The notes under the pieces: model-generated
Database searches by the model: none
The model's input: only the letters and a program-made list of their open reading frames with translations
Told to the model about the DNA's origin: nothing
From: JANNPJ01 sp965200525
GTDB lineage: Bacteria; Actinomycetota; Actinomycetes; Actinomycetales; Kineosporiaceae
NCBI GenBank assembly: GCA_965200525.1
Contig: OZ241368.1
Span: forward strand, 1,612,001-1,676,000
Direction: 5' to 3'
DNA: 64,000 nucleotides
Position numbers and translations under genes: made by a program
Shown here: positions 14,519 through 23,782 of the stretch, piece by piece
Layout: the number at the start of each line of letters is the position of its first letter
Position numbering within the stretch: the stretch's first letter is position 1

Positions 14519-15545
14519 TCGAGCGCCGCTCGTCCATCGCGGTGTAGGCATCGGCCACCTGGGCCAGGGGCAGCTCCAGATCGAAGACGCGGCCCGGGTC
14601 GAGTTCGCCGGACAGCACGTCGGCCAGCAGTTCGGGCAGGTAGGCCCGGGCCGGGGCGACGCCGCCGGCCATGGCCACGTTGTTGCCGAACATCTTGCGG
14701 ACGTTGAGCTCGACCCCGCCGTTCGGCGCGCCGACGTACCCGACCCGCCCGCCGGGCCGAGCCGTGTCCAGGGCCTGGTGCATCGACTCCTTGGTACCCA
14801 CGCATTCCAGGACGGCGTCGGCCCCGATCCCGCCGAGCAGTTCGCGGACCGCCGCCGAGCCTTCCTGGCCCCGGCTGTCGATCACGTCGGTGGCGCCGAA
14901 CTCGCGGGCCAGGGCCTGCCGGTCGGGATGGCGGGACATCATCACGATCCGGTCCGAGCCGAGCCGGGCCGAGGCCAGCACGGCGCACTGCCCGACCGCG
15001 CCGTCCCCGACCACCACCACCGTGCTGCCCTTGGTGACCCCGCCGGCCAGAGCAGCGTGGTGACCGGTGCCCATCACGTCGGAGAGGGTCAGCAGGCTCG
15101 GCACCATCGCGGCGTCCGGCAGCTCGGGGGTGGCGACCAGGGTGCCGTCGGCCACCGGAACCCGGACCCACTCGCCCTGACCACCGTTCATCGCCACCCC
15201 GGCGGCGTCCTGACCGCCCCACCAGGCACCGGCCAGGCACGACGTCTGGACTCCGTTGCGGCAGTTCACGCAGGTCCCGTCGCTGCAGGCGAACGGGGCG
15301 ATGACGAACTGCCCGGGGCGCAGGGTGGTCACCTCGGCGCCGACCTCCTCGACCAGCCCGACGAACTCGTGCCCGATCGGGCGCGGCTGCTTGGTCTCGG
15401 TCACGCCGCGGTAGGGCCACAGGTCGGAGCCGCACACGCAGGCGGCCACCACCTTCACCAGGGCATCGGTCGGGTGCACGAGGACCGGGTCGGGCACCTC
15501 CTCGAACCGCACGTCCCGGGGACCGTGAATCAGGGTGGCGCGCAT
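14496..15545 (-). CDS. Zinc-dependent alcohol dehydrogenase (MDR superfamily)
   Basis: 349-aa cytoplasmic NAD(P)-dependent dehydrogenase. The catalytic zinc ligands are a Cys in CVCGSD and the GHE motif (GHEFVG). The four-Cys structural zinc site is present (CSDGTCVNCRNGVQTSC). The nucleotide-binding GDGAVG lies in VVVVGDGAVGQCAV. It belongs to the threonine-dehydrogenase-like/IMP-type ADH group; the substrate is unassigned. The start ATG 15545 is preceded by AGGAGC. It ends 23 nt inside the convergent membrane gene and begins 11 nt after the aldo/keto reductase stop, so the AKR-ADH pair is probably one transcript. Confidence 0.9.
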   Translation of the reverse strand: MRATLIHGPRDVRFEEVPDPVLVHPTDALVKVVAACVCGSDLWPYRGVTETKQPRPIGHEFVGLVEEVGAEVTTLRPGQFVIAPFACSDGTCVNCRNGVQTSCLAGAWWGGQDAAGVAMNGGQGEWVRVPVADGTLVATPELPDAAMVPSLLTLSDVMGTGHHAALAGGVTKGSTVVVVGDGAVGQCAVLASARLGSDRIVMMSRHPDRQALAREFGATDVIDSRGQEGSAAVRELLGGIGADAVLECVGTKESMHQALDTARPGGRVGYVGAPNGGVELNVRKMFGNNVAMAGGVAPARAYLPELLADVLSGELDPGRVFDLELPLAQVADAYTAMDERRSIKTLLRP

Positions 15546-15556
15546 CGGGCCTGCTC

Positions 15557-16552
15557 CTAGGTGTTCAACCGCCGGAGGGCGGCTTCGGGGTACCGCGACC
15601 CGGCGACGCCGGTGGCGGGCAGCGCGGCCTGCAGGGCCCCGAGCTGCGGCTCGGTCAGGCTCAGGTCGGCCGCGGCCGAGTTCTCCTCAAGGTACTTCAC
15701 CCGTTTGGTACCCGGGATGGGCACCACGTCCTCACCCTGGGCCAGCAACCAGGCCAGCGCCAGCTGCACCGGCGTGACGCCGATCTCGCCGGCCAGCGAG
15801 CGCACCTGGTCCACCAGGGCCAGGTTGGCGGCGAAGTTGTCGCCGACGAACCGGGGGTCGTTGCGCCGGTAGTCGTCGTCGTCCAGGTCGTCGATCGAGG
15901 TGATCGCCCCGGTCAGGAAGCCTCGCCCGACCGGCGAGTAGGCGACCAGGGAGATACCGAGTTCTCTTGCCGTGGGCAGGATCTCGGCCTCCACGCCGCG
16001 CTCCCAGAGCGAGTACTCGGTCTGCAAGGCGGTGATCGGGTGGACGGCGTGAGCGGCCCGCAGGGTGTCGGCGTTCACCTCGGACAGGCCCAGGTGGCGC
16101 ACCTTGCCCGCCTCGACCAGACCGGCCATCGCGCCCACGGTCTCCTCGATCGGCACGTCCGGGTTGCGCCGGTGCAGGTAGTACAGGTCGATCACGTCGA
16201 CGCCGAGCCGGGCCAGGGAGGCGTCGCAGGCCTGCACCGCCCACTGGGGCGAGGAGTCGATCGTGGCCGTGGCCGAGGTGGTGCCGGCCACGGTGGCCCG
16301 GATCCCGAACTTGGTCGCCAGCACGGCGTCGTCCCGGCGGGTCCGCAGTACCCGGCCGACCAGTTCCTCGTTGGCCCCGATGCCGTAGGCGTCGGCCGTG
16401 TCGAGGAAGTTCACGCCCAGGTCGAGGGCCCGGTTCAGGGTCCGGGTCGACTCGTCCTCGTCCAGCCGGCCGTAGAAGGCGGACATGCCCATGCAGCCCA
16501 GGCCGAGGGCCGAGACCTGCGGGCCGTTCTTACCCAGCGTGCGGTACTTCAT
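15557..16552 (-). CDS. Aldo/keto reductase
   Basis: 331-aa NADPH-dependent TIM-barrel reductase. The signature motifs are present: GLGCMGMSAFYG, the catalytic Asp/Tyr segment FLDTADAYG, Lys in VLATKFG, and His in YYLHRRNPD; the coenzyme-binding PIPGTKRVKYLEEN is near the C-terminus. The start ATG 16552 gives MKYRTLGKNGPQVSALG, with AGGAG 11 nt upstream inside the end of the merR remnant. Its expected regulator, the MerR gene directly upstream, is broken, but the MerR-type promoter is intact (see the finding). Carbonyl substrates are unknown. Confidence 0.92.
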   Translation of the reverse strand: MKYRTLGKNGPQVSALGLGCMGMSAFYGRLDEDESTRTLNRALDLGVNFLDTADAYGIGANEELVGRVLRTRRDDAVLATKFGIRATVAGTTSATATIDSSPQWAVQACDASLARLGVDVIDLYYLHRRNPDVPIEETVGAMAGLVEAGKVRHLGLSEVNADTLRAAHAVHPITALQTEYSLWERGVEAEILPTARELGISLVAYSPVGRGFLTGAITSIDDLDDDDYRRNDPRFVGDNFAANLALVDQVRSLAGEIGVTPVQLALAWLLAQGEDVVPIPGTKRVKYLEENSAAADLSLTEPQLGALQAALPATGVAGSRYPEAALRRLNT

Positions 16553-16559
16553 CGCGGGA

Positions 16560-16788
16560 TCACTCCTGTCCGACGGAGACGGTGTCGTTCTCCATCGCGT
16601 GGTAGGTGTCGATCTTGGAATCGATGACGGCGAGGTCGCGCTGCAATTCGGCCACTCGCTCGCGGACGTCGGGCGTCGGCCCCGCGGGGTGGCGGTGCGG
16701 TCAGGCCGATCCGTTCGTAGTAGCGCAGGGTGTGGGCGGTCAGCCCGATCATCGAGGCCGCCTCGGCGATGCCCAGTCCTTCGGTCAC
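16560..16788 (-). pseudogene. MerR-family regulator with internal deletion
   Basis: The N-terminal frame from GTG 16788 reads a MerR helix-turn-helix (GLGIAEAASMIGLTAHTLRYYERIGL). After about codon 32 it runs into GADARRP with no wing or second helix. A different frame then supplies the normal MerR C-terminal coiled coil, ending at 16560 (DVRERVAELQRDLAVIDSK, then TYHAMENDTV). The span is 229 nt, against about 360 nt for an intact gene, and is not a multiple of three. I therefore infer a deletion of roughly 130 nt joining the two ends out of frame. A frameshifted read or assembly error is the alternative. Confidence 0.75.
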
Positions 16789-16794
16789 TCGAGA

Positions 16795-16825
16795 ACCATG
16801 CCTCTTCGAGCGCACTCGAAGTCAA
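16795..16825 (-). promoter_or_regulatory. MerR-type promoter/operator with 19-bp spacer
   Basis: On the minus strand TTGACT (16820-16825) and CATGGT (16795-16800) are 19 bp apart, the elongated spacer typical of MerR-activated promoters. The spacer is filled by a perfect 7-bp palindrome, CTTCGAG-N4-CTCGAAG (16804-16821). The GTG of the merR remnant lies 6 nt past the -10, which implies leaderless initiation. Confidence 0.75.
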
Positions 16826-16938
16826 GCCGGAGAACGACGACCGGCCGCATCGGGGAAACGACGTCCCGCCGATTGAACCGGATCTTCCCCGGCCGTTCTC
16901 GGCCTGGATCGAGGCCCGTCGCCGAGCCCTGATCTGGA

Positions 16939-17010
16939 GCCCGCGGTCGGAGTCGAACCGACGACCTACCGCTTACAAGGCGGTTGCTCTGGCCACTGAG
17001 CTACGCGGGC
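16939..17010 (-). tRNA. tRNA-Thr (anticodon UGU)
   Basis: 72-nt cloverleaf on the minus strand. The acceptor arms GCCCGCG and CGCGGGC pair perfectly, the D-arm is GCTC-GAGC, and the anticodon stem is ACCGC-GCGGT around loop CTTGTAA (anticodon TGT, reading ACA). The T-arm is GTCGG-TTCGACT-CCGAC. CCA is not encoded. It sits just past the MMPL terminator. Confidence 0.97.
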
Positions 17011-17012
17011 GG

Positions 17013-17043
17013 GCGGAGCCCCCGATCTTACCGGGGGCTCCGC
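17013..17043 (-). terminator. Hairpin terminator after the MMPL gene
   Basis: Perfect 12-bp stem GCGGAGCCCCCG with its complement around a 7-nt loop, between the MMPL stop codon and the tRNA. There is no U-run. It should separate MMPL transcription from the tRNA. Confidence 0.7.
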
Positions 17044-17059
17044 GACGATGACGACGCGA

Positions 17060-19225
17060 TCAGCTGACCGGCACCGGATCCCGCTTCTCGTCACCACCGT
17101 CGGCGTCGACCAGCGGCAGTGGCGAGTCAGGCTTGAGCGGTGAGGGCTCGACCCGCAGGATCGTGGCGACCCAGCCCGGTAGCCACCAGTTGTACTTGCC
17201 GAACAGGCTGACCAGGGCCGGTACCAGCAGGGCGCGCACGATGGTGGCGTCGAGCAGGATGCCGACGCCGAGGGCGGTGGCCAGGACCTTGATGTCGGTG
17301 CCGGGTGAGGCGGCCAGGGCGGCGAAGGCGAAGAACAGGATCAGGGCGGCCGAGGTGACCAGTCGCCCGGTGCGGCCCAGGCCGTGCTCGACCGCGTAGG
17401 CGGTGGAGCCGGTGCGGTCGTACTCCTCGCGCATCCGGGCCAGGATGAACACCTCGTAGTCCATCGAGAGCCCGAACAGGAACGCGAAGATCAGCACCGG
17501 CAGCCAGAACGTCATCGCCCCGGTGCCGGCGATCCCGAACAGCGCGTTCGAGCCGTGCCCGTCCTGCCAGAACCAGGTCGCGATGCCGAACACGGCCGAG
17601 ACGCTGACCAGGTTGAGCACCACCGCCTTGAGCGGCAGCAGGATCGAGCGGAAGGTCCGCACCAGCAGCACGAAGGTGATCAGGGCGATCAGCGCGAGGA
17701 CATACGGGAAGTTGTCGTACACCGCCCGCTGGTAGTCGATCACCGTGGCCCCGAGACCGGCCACACCGTTGTACCCGGGCAGGCCCTTGGTCGCGTCCCG
17801 GACGTCGCTCACGACGGCCACGCTGTTGGCGTCCACCGTCTCGTGATCGGGCACGACCACGATGTCGACGACGCCGTCCGGGCCCGCCGGCGCGGCCACC
17901 GCCATCCGGATGCCGGGCACCTTCTCGGCCGCGTCGACGAACGACTGGACGTCGCTGCCCGGCTTCACCAGCAGGTTCATCGGGGTGGTGACGCCGGAGC
18001 CGACGCCGTTGTTGCGCAGCCCGACCAGGGTGTCGTGGGCCACCCCGTTGGAGGCCTGTGAGTCGACGCCGGACTGGCCGATCTGCAACCCGAAGACCGG
18101 CGAGATCGCCAGGGCCAGAGCGGCGATCGCCACGCCGGCCGCGACCCAGCGGTACCGGACGACTCCCCGGGCCCAGGCCGACCAGGCGCGCGAGGCGTGG
18201 CCCTCCTTGCGGATCCGGGGCCAGTCGATCCGCGGGCCGACCAGGCTGAGCAGCACCGGCAGCAGAGTCAGCACGACCAGGGTGCTGACCACCGGGATTA
18301 GCATGCCGCCGAAGCCCATGCTGCGGATCAGCGGCACCTTGACCACCACGAGGGCGACCAGGCTGATCGCCACGGTGATGCCGGACGCCAGGACGGCGTG
18401 CCCGGCCGTCTTCACCGCGGTGACGACGGCCTCCTCATTGGACTCGCCCTGGGCCCGTTCCTCCCGCCAGCGGGAGACCACCAGCAACGAGTAGTCGATC
18501 GCGACCCCGAGGCCGATCAGCGCGATCAGGAACTGCACGACGAACGACACGTCGGTGAACGTGGTCAGCCCGAGCACCACCAGGAAGGTGGACAGGATCG
18601 AGACCGCTGCGATCATCAACGGCACGAAGGCCAGGAACGACGCGAACACGAAAACCAGCACCAGGAACGCGCCGAGGGCCCCGATCAGGGTCTCGACCAG
18701 TACGCTCGGGCCTTCGTTGCTGTCGCTGCCGGCGGCCAACTGGTTGTACCCGGTCACCTTCACGTCGAGGTCGTGGGCCTTGGCCGACGAGGCGATGACG
18801 GCGTCGACCTGGTCGGCCAGAGGATCGGCGAACCCGTCCGGTTGGGGCTCGTAGACCAGCGCGAAGGTGCTGCGGCCGTCGTCGGTGAGGAAGCCGGCGT
18901 CCCCGGTGCTCGCGTAGTCGAGCACCTGCACCTTCGGGATCTTGCGCAGCTCGTCGGCGACCGCCGTGACGTCGGCCTTGTGGTCGGCGATCTTCTCCCC
19001 AACCGGCGCCGTGTACACCGGGATGTAGGCGGCGTACGCGGCCACGCCGTACGACTGGGCCAGCTTGACCTCGGTCTGGTACCCCTCCTGGCCCGGCAAC
19101 GAGAAGTCGAACGACAGTCGGTCCGGCACCTTGCCGGCCGCGAAACCGCCTGCGAGTAAAGCGATGACCCAGAAGAGAATCACCCACACGCGGTGTCTCA
19201 ACATGAAGCGAGCGAAACCGTCCAC
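17060..19225 (-). CDS. MMPL/RND-family transporter
   Basis: 721-aa inner-membrane protein with the MMPL layout: helix 1 (about 12-30), a large extracytoplasmic loop (about 35-175), helices 2-6 (about 180-345), a second loop, and helices 7-12 (about 510-690). The proton-relay-type GLGVAIDYSLLVVSRWREE and FLFGLSMDYEVFILARMREE motifs are both present. It probably exports lipids or hydrophobic compounds. No lipid-synthesis gene lies nearby, so the cargo is unknown. It starts at GTG 19225 with GGAGAAG upstream. It is divergent from the GGDEF-EAL gene across a 383-nt gap. Confidence 0.92.
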   Translation of the reverse strand: MDGFARFMLRHRVWVILFWVIALLAGGFAAGKVPDRLSFDFSLPGQEGYQTEVKLAQSYGVAAYAAYIPVYTAPVGEKIADHKADVTAVADELRKIPKVQVLDYASTGDAGFLTDDGRSTFALVYEPQPDGFADPLADQVDAVIASSAKAHDLDVKVTGYNQLAAGSDSNEGPSVLVETLIGALGAFLVLVFVFASFLAFVPLMIAAVSILSTFLVVLGLTTFTDVSFVVQFLIALIGLGVAIDYSLLVVSRWREERAQGESNEEAVVTAVKTAGHAVLASGITVAISLVALVVVKVPLIRSMGFGGMLIPVVSTLVVLTLLPVLLSLVGPRIDWPRIRKEGHASRAWSAWARGVVRYRWVAAGVAIAALALAISPVFGLQIGQSGVDSQASNGVAHDTLVGLRNNGVGSGVTTPMNLLVKPGSDVQSFVDAAEKVPGIRMAVAAPAGPDGVVDIVVVPDHETVDANSVAVVSDVRDATKGLPGYNGVAGLGATVIDYQRAVYDNFPYVLALIALITFVLLVRTFRSILLPLKAVVLNLVSVSAVFGIATWFWQDGHGSNALFGIAGTGAMTFWLPVLIFAFLFGLSMDYEVFILARMREEYDRTGSTAYAVEHGLGRTGRLVTSAALILFFAFAALAASPGTDIKVLATALGVGILLDATIVRALLVPALVSLFGKYNWWLPGWVATILRVEPSPLKPDSPLPLVDADGGDEKRDPVPVS

Positions 19226-19608
19226 AATTCTTCTCCCCGGTGGAACGCGTGTCCGTCGCGGATACGACGGTGGCTGCCGGGCGCCAGTATTCCGCAGGTG
19301 ATGACGTCGGGGCGATGGGGTATCACCCTGACCCGGCCCCTGAGAAGGCCGCGCTCACCAAGCGTGAGCGGCCGCGTCGTTACCGGGCCGAGGTGGGCGT
19401 TCCGTCCAGGTGTGGCCGTCAAGGCCCTGAATCAGCTTGATGTCCGGGAAAAGAATTGCGAGCAGGGTTATTTCATCCCAGGACGGCGTGCAGTGGGGCA
19501 AGGCGACCAGATCATGCGTCGGGTCGAGGAATGAACCGAACGCCCCTCCGTGTCGCTGTCCGAGCTCGGCGTCTTCGTTCATACACTGCCCGTGACTAAG
19601 GGAGTGTT
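19226..19608. other. Intergenic region between MMPL and GGDEF-EAL genes
   Basis: 383 nt of divergent upstream DNA with visibly lower GC around 19430-19480. An interrupted hairpin (GGCCG-CTCAC / GTGAG-CGGCC) lies at 19347-19373. A 75-codon minus-strand frame (19355-19582) has mixed third-position GC and no RBS; I do not call it a gene. No clear promoter or operator is recognisable, but both flanking genes must be expressed from here. Confidence 0.4.
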
Positions 19609-21786
19609 ATGCCGCGAGCAGATCTTCGCCGGGCCATGCGTGAGCGCACGGCCCTCTCCGTGGCCGAGTCCGAAGCCCGGCACCGGGCCCTCGTCTCGGC
19701 CCTGCCGGACGGCGTGCTGCTGCAGGACGCCGACGGCACCGTTCTGCTCGCCAATGCCCGGGCCTGCGAGATCCTCGACATCTCGAACCCGGAGATCGGT
19801 CTCGGCACGCCCCGCAACGGCGTGATCCCGGCCCCCGACCCGGCGATCCCGGTCCCCCGCCGTCCCGACCCCGAAATCATCCCCGGCCCTGCTCCGGCTT
19901 CGGCCGGCGAGCCGGACCCCGACCCCACTCCGCTCCAGCAGCTGGAGATCACCACTTCGGTGGCCCTGCGCACCGGCCAGACCCAGCACGACGTGTCGGT
20001 GCCGATCCTCCGGCAGGGCCGGACCCAGCTGCTGAGTGTCACCACGGTTCCGCTGCTCGGCGACGACGGGCGCCCGCAGGCCGTGGTCAGCTCGCTGGCC
20101 GATGCCACCGGTAGCCACGAGCTGGCCGTCAGCCAGCGCCGGGGCCAGGACATGTTCCGCCTGACCATGCAGCACAGCCCGATCGGGATCGCGATCACCG
20201 CGCTCAACGGCCGGTTTCTACGGGTCAACCGCACGCTCTGCCGGATGCTCGGCTACCGGGCCGACGAGTTGCAGGAGCGCACCCTGTACGAGGTCATGCA
20301 CCCCGGAGACATCGAGGAGGCGAGCGTCCAGGTCGGCCTCATGATGCACGACGACGTCGACTCGGTCCGGATCGAGCGCCGGTACGTCGGTCAGGGTGGG
20401 ATGCAGCTCCGGGGCCTGCTGTCGGTCACCATGATCCGCGACAGCCGGGGCCGGCCGCTGCAGTTCGTGGTCCAGATCGAGGACACCACCGAGGCCCACA
20501 AGGCCCAGGACCTGCTGACCCACATGACTCTGCACGACCCGCTGACCGGCCTGGCCAACCGCACCCTGGTGGTGGACCGGATCCAGAAGGCCCTCGACCG
20601 CAGCCGGCCGGGCGGCCGCAAGGTGGCCGTACTGCAGTGCGACGTCGACCATTTCAAGCTGATCAACGACAGCACCGGGCACGAGCAGGGCGATGCCGTG
20701 CTGGTCGAGCTGAGCAAGCGGGTCAGCCGGGCGCTGCGGGCCGGTGACACCGCGGGCCGGCTCGGTGGCGACGAGTTCGTGGTCTGCGCCGAGGTCGCCG
20801 ACGAGCCCGAGGCGGTCAGCGTGGCCGAGCGGCTGCAGCTGTCCATCAACACCCCGCTGCAGATCGGCGAGCGGACCGTGGTGCCGACGGTCAGCGTGGG
20901 AATCGCGCTGGCGGCCACACCGGACGCCGATCCGGTGATCCTGCTGCGGGACGCCGACATCGCCACCTACCGGGCCAAGGAGCGCGGCCGCAACCGGTGG
21001 GACCTGGTCGACGGGCCGCTGCGCCGGCGCGCGCTGGAGCGCCTCGACCTGGAGCAGGCGCTTCGCACCGGCATCGGCGCCGGTCAACTGGAGCTGCACT
21101 TCCAGCCGATCGTCGACGTCACGACCCGCGCCGTGGTCGGTCGCGAGGCCCTGGTCCGCTGGAACCATCCCGAGCGGGGCCTGCTGGCGCCGATGCTCTT
21201 CCTGCCGGTGGCCGAGGAGTCCGGGCTGATCCTGGAGGTCGGCGCCTGGGTGCTGGCCGCGGCGGCCCGGGCGGCGGCCGCCGCCCCGAACGCCGCCGGC
21301 TACGTGGCCATCAACGTGTCACCGAACCAGGTGACCAAGCCCGGGCTGGCCGACTCGGTCGAGAAGGCGCTGGCCGAGGCCGGTCTGCCGGCCGAGCGAC
21401 TGGTGATCGAGCTGACCGAGTCGGTGATGCTCAGCGGGGCCCCGGCGGCCCGGCGCGAGATCGAGCACCTCGACGGGCTCGGCGTCCGGATCGTGGTCGA
21501 CGACTTCGGCACCGGCTTCTCCGCCCTGTCGTACCTGCGCGACCTGCCGGTGTCCGGGATCAAGGTGGACCGCAGCTTCACCGCCGGGCTCGGCTCCGAT
21601 CCGCAGTGCGAGCGGATCGTCGAGGCCCTGACCGGGCTCGGCCACGGCCTCGGCGTCGACGTCGTGGTCGAGGGCGTGGAGACCGAGCGGCAGCGCGAGA
21701 TCCTGGCCTCGATCGGGGCCGAGCACGCCCAGGGCTACCTGTTCGGCCGGCCCGGCCCGATCTTCGACCAGCTGGCTCCGGCCTAG
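19609..21786 (+). CDS. PAS-PAS-GGDEF-EAL c-di-GMP turnover protein
   Basis: 725-aa soluble signalling protein. PAS 1 covers about residues 20-175 and is interrupted by a Pro-rich insert (about 75-108). PAS 2 covers about 182-305 (MFRLTMQHSPIGIAITALNG). The GGDEF domain has the motif GGDEF at 386-390, and the EAL domain has EAL at 513-515 plus DDFGTGFSALSYL and EGVET. Both catalytic signatures are intact, so cyclase and phosphodiesterase activities are both possible. No membrane helix is visible; the PAS ligands are unknown. AAGGGAG precedes ATG 19609. The window also encodes a c-di-GMP-binding RsiG homologue. Confidence 0.93.
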   Translation: MPRADLRRAMRERTALSVAESEARHRALVSALPDGVLLQDADGTVLLANARACEILDISNPEIGLGTPRNGVIPAPDPAIPVPRRPDPEIIPGPAPASAGEPDPDPTPLQQLEITTSVALRTGQTQHDVSVPILRQGRTQLLSVTTVPLLGDDGRPQAVVSSLADATGSHELAVSQRRGQDMFRLTMQHSPIGIAITALNGRFLRVNRTLCRMLGYRADELQERTLYEVMHPGDIEEASVQVGLMMHDDVDSVRIERRYVGQGGMQLRGLLSVTMIRDSRGRPLQFVVQIEDTTEAHKAQDLLTHMTLHDPLTGLANRTLVVDRIQKALDRSRPGGRKVAVLQCDVDHFKLINDSTGHEQGDAVLVELSKRVSRALRAGDTAGRLGGDEFVVCAEVADEPEAVSVAERLQLSINTPLQIGERTVVPTVSVGIALAATPDADPVILLRDADIATYRAKERGRNRWDLVDGPLRRRALERLDLEQALRTGIGAGQLELHFQPIVDVTTRAVVGREALVRWNHPERGLLAPMLFLPVAEESGLILEVGAWVLAAAARAAAAAPNAAGYVAINVSPNQVTKPGLADSVEKALAEAGLPAERLVIELTESVMLSGAPAARREIEHLDGLGVRIVVDDFGTGFSALSYLRDLPVSGIKVDRSFTAGLGSDPQCERIVEALTGLGHGLGVDVVVEGVETERQREILASIGAEHAQGYLFGRPGPIFDQLAPA

Positions 21787-23735
21787 TTCACGCTGAGCTG
21801 GTCGACGATGGTCGAGCCGTTCAGCGGCCCCCAGTCGGGGCTGTCGGCCTTCGACATCACGCTCAGCGCCGAGAGCAGCACCAGACCGAGCACGAACCAG
21901 AACACGATCCGAGCCTTCGGGCTGGGGACGACGAACTGGGCCGCCTTGACCGCACCGCGCCGGACCGAGCCCCCACCGGGCCCCCACCAGGCGGTGAGCA
22001 CCAGGGCGACCATGCCGATCGCGAGCGGGCCGGGCTGGCCCGGCAGGGCCCGGGCCGGGGCGCCGGCCACCGCCGAGGCCGTGATGAAGGCGACGCTGAC
22101 CCCGATCAGGCAGGGCAGGATCAGGCCCGCTCCGGTGGCCACGGCCGAGGTCACCAGGCGCCAGGGCAGGGCCGCGGTGGTGACCAGCCGGTCGCTGCCG
22201 CGCGGGCCGCGCTGATCGCGGCGCAGCAGCAGGGCGGTGCTGCTGCGGTCGACCACCCGGGCCGCCAGCATGCCGACGGCGGCGATCCAGACCGCGCCGT
22301 AGGGGGCCACCCCGGCGATCGCGGCCAGGGCCACCAGCACGCCCAGCAGCACCCCTCGGGTCAGGTCGGAGGGGCCGGCCGCCTCGTCGGGGCCGGCGTC
22401 CTGACCGACGAACGCGGGCGGTGACTGCGGGCGGGACGACGCCGGGCCGGCCGGCGGCACCGGGTCGGGCCGACCCCACGGAGCCGGTCCGGGCTGGGCC
22501 GGCCGGGGTGCCTGCGGGGGGGCCTGAACCGGATAGCCGGCGGCGCCGAACCCGTTGGCCGGGCCGGACCGGCCGTTGCCGTTGCCGTTGCCGTGGGGAT
22601 TGCCGTATGCCGCCGGCTGGACCTGCCCGTAGCCGTCGGGCGCGGCCCGGCCGTCGGGCGGCGACCCGGGCGGGTCGAAGCGCCGGGTGCTGGGCAACTG
22701 GGGCGCGCCCCAGCCGGCCGGCGGCGGGACCACCTCGGTCAGCGCCTCGGCTGGCGAGCCGGCCCGCACCGGCGCCCGGTCGAAGGACTGGTCGGCCGGC
22801 GGGGGCACCCGCACCGTGCGGGCCTCGGACGGCGGCGGTGTCCGCTCGGTCGGGGCGTCGCCGGCCATCACGGCGGCGACCGCCGGGTTGATCGGGATCG
22901 GCGGCCCGGTGCGGACCGGGTTGCGGACCGGGGCGGTCGCGGCCAGCCCGGCCACCAGGCGGTCGGGGCGGGGCCGCCGGCGCGGGTCGACCGAGAGGGC
23001 GGCGGTCAGTGTGGCCCGCAGCCCGGCGTCCACCCCGGAGACGTCGGCCGCCCCGCGGCGCACCCGGTCGAGCACCACCTCGATCGGGCCGGTACCGAAC
23101 GGCGGCCGGCCGGTGGCCGCGTAGGCCAGGGTCGCGCCCCAGCCCCACCAGTCGGTGGCCGCGGTCACCGGGTCGCCGCCGATGATCTCGGGCGAGAGGT
23201 AGCCGGGGGTGCCCATCACCAGTCCGGTGTGGGTGATCCGGGACTCGTCGGTGACGTGGGCGATGCCGAAGTCGATCAGGATCGGCTCGCCGTCCAGCAG
23301 CATGACGTTGGCCGGTTTCACGTCGCGGTGGACGATCCCCAGGTCGTGGATGGCCTTCAGGGCATCGGCCAGCACCGCGCCGATCCGGGCCACGTGACCA
23401 CGCGGCAGCGGGCCGTGGTCGCGGACGTGAGCCTCGAGCGTCTTGCCGGGCACGAAGTTGGTGACGACGTACGGCACCTCGCACTCGACGTCCGCGTCGA
23501 TCACCGCCGCCACCCGGGGATGACGGACCCGCCGCAGGGTGGCGACCTCCCGGACCAGGCGCTGGCGGGCATCGGGATCGCCGGCCACGTGCGCCCGCAG
23601 CACCTTGATCGCGACCGCTTTGCCGGCCGGATCGAGGGCCAGGTGGACGACGCCCATCCCCCCTTCGCCCAACCGCTGGACCAGGCGGTACTGCCCGACC
23701 CGGCCGGGTTCGCGTGTGGAGGCGTCGAGCGACAT
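21783..23735 (-). CDS. Serine/threonine protein kinase with polytopic C-terminal domain
   Basis: Hanks-type kinase of 650 aa. The kinase domain is at about residues 10-265: GEGGMGVVHLA P-loop, AIKVL lysine, HRDVKPANVMLL catalytic loop, DFGIAH and GTPGYLSPE. It is followed by a Pro/Gly/Ala-rich disordered linker (about 270-450) and then about five hydrophobic segments to the C-terminus. PASTA repeats are absent, so this is not PknB. Start ATG 23735 lies 6 nt after TACCGT (23742-23747), indicating a leaderless mRNA. Its stop codon and that of the convergent GGDEF gene share a single CTAG (21783-21786). Confidence 0.9.
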   Translation of the reverse strand: MSLDASTREPGRVGQYRLVQRLGEGGMGVVHLALDPAGKAVAIKVLRAHVAGDPDARQRLVREVATLRRVRHPRVAAVIDADVECEVPYVVTNFVPGKTLEAHVRDHGPLPRGHVARIGAVLADALKAIHDLGIVHRDVKPANVMLLDGEPILIDFGIAHVTDESRITHTGLVMGTPGYLSPEIIGGDPVTAATDWWGWGATLAYAATGRPPFGTGPIEVVLDRVRRGAADVSGVDAGLRATLTAALSVDPRRRPRPDRLVAGLAATAPVRNPVRTGPPIPINPAVAAVMAGDAPTERTPPPSEARTVRVPPPADQSFDRAPVRAGSPAEALTEVVPPPAGWGAPQLPSTRRFDPPGSPPDGRAAPDGYGQVQPAAYGNPHGNGNGNGRSGPANGFGAAGYPVQAPPQAPRPAQPGPAPWGRPDPVPPAGPASSRPQSPPAFVGQDAGPDEAAGPSDLTRGVLLGVLVALAAIAGVAPYGAVWIAAVGMLAARVVDRSSTALLLRRDQRGPRGSDRLVTTAALPWRLVTSAVATGAGLILPCLIGVSVAFITASAVAGAPARALPGQPGPLAIGMVALVLTAWWGPGGGSVRRGAVKAAQFVVPSPKARIVFWFVLGLVLLSALSVMSKADSPDWGPLNGSTIVDQLSVN

Positions 23736-23782
23736 GCCACCACGGTAGGCCACAGAACCCGGCCGATCGTAGGACTAGGGCA

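Noticed and set aside
19355..19582. 75-codon minus-strand frame in the MMPL/GGDEF gap
   Set aside because: Third-position GC is well below that of neighbouring genes, there is no RBS or -10, and I recognise no family. A faint protein-like look is not enough.
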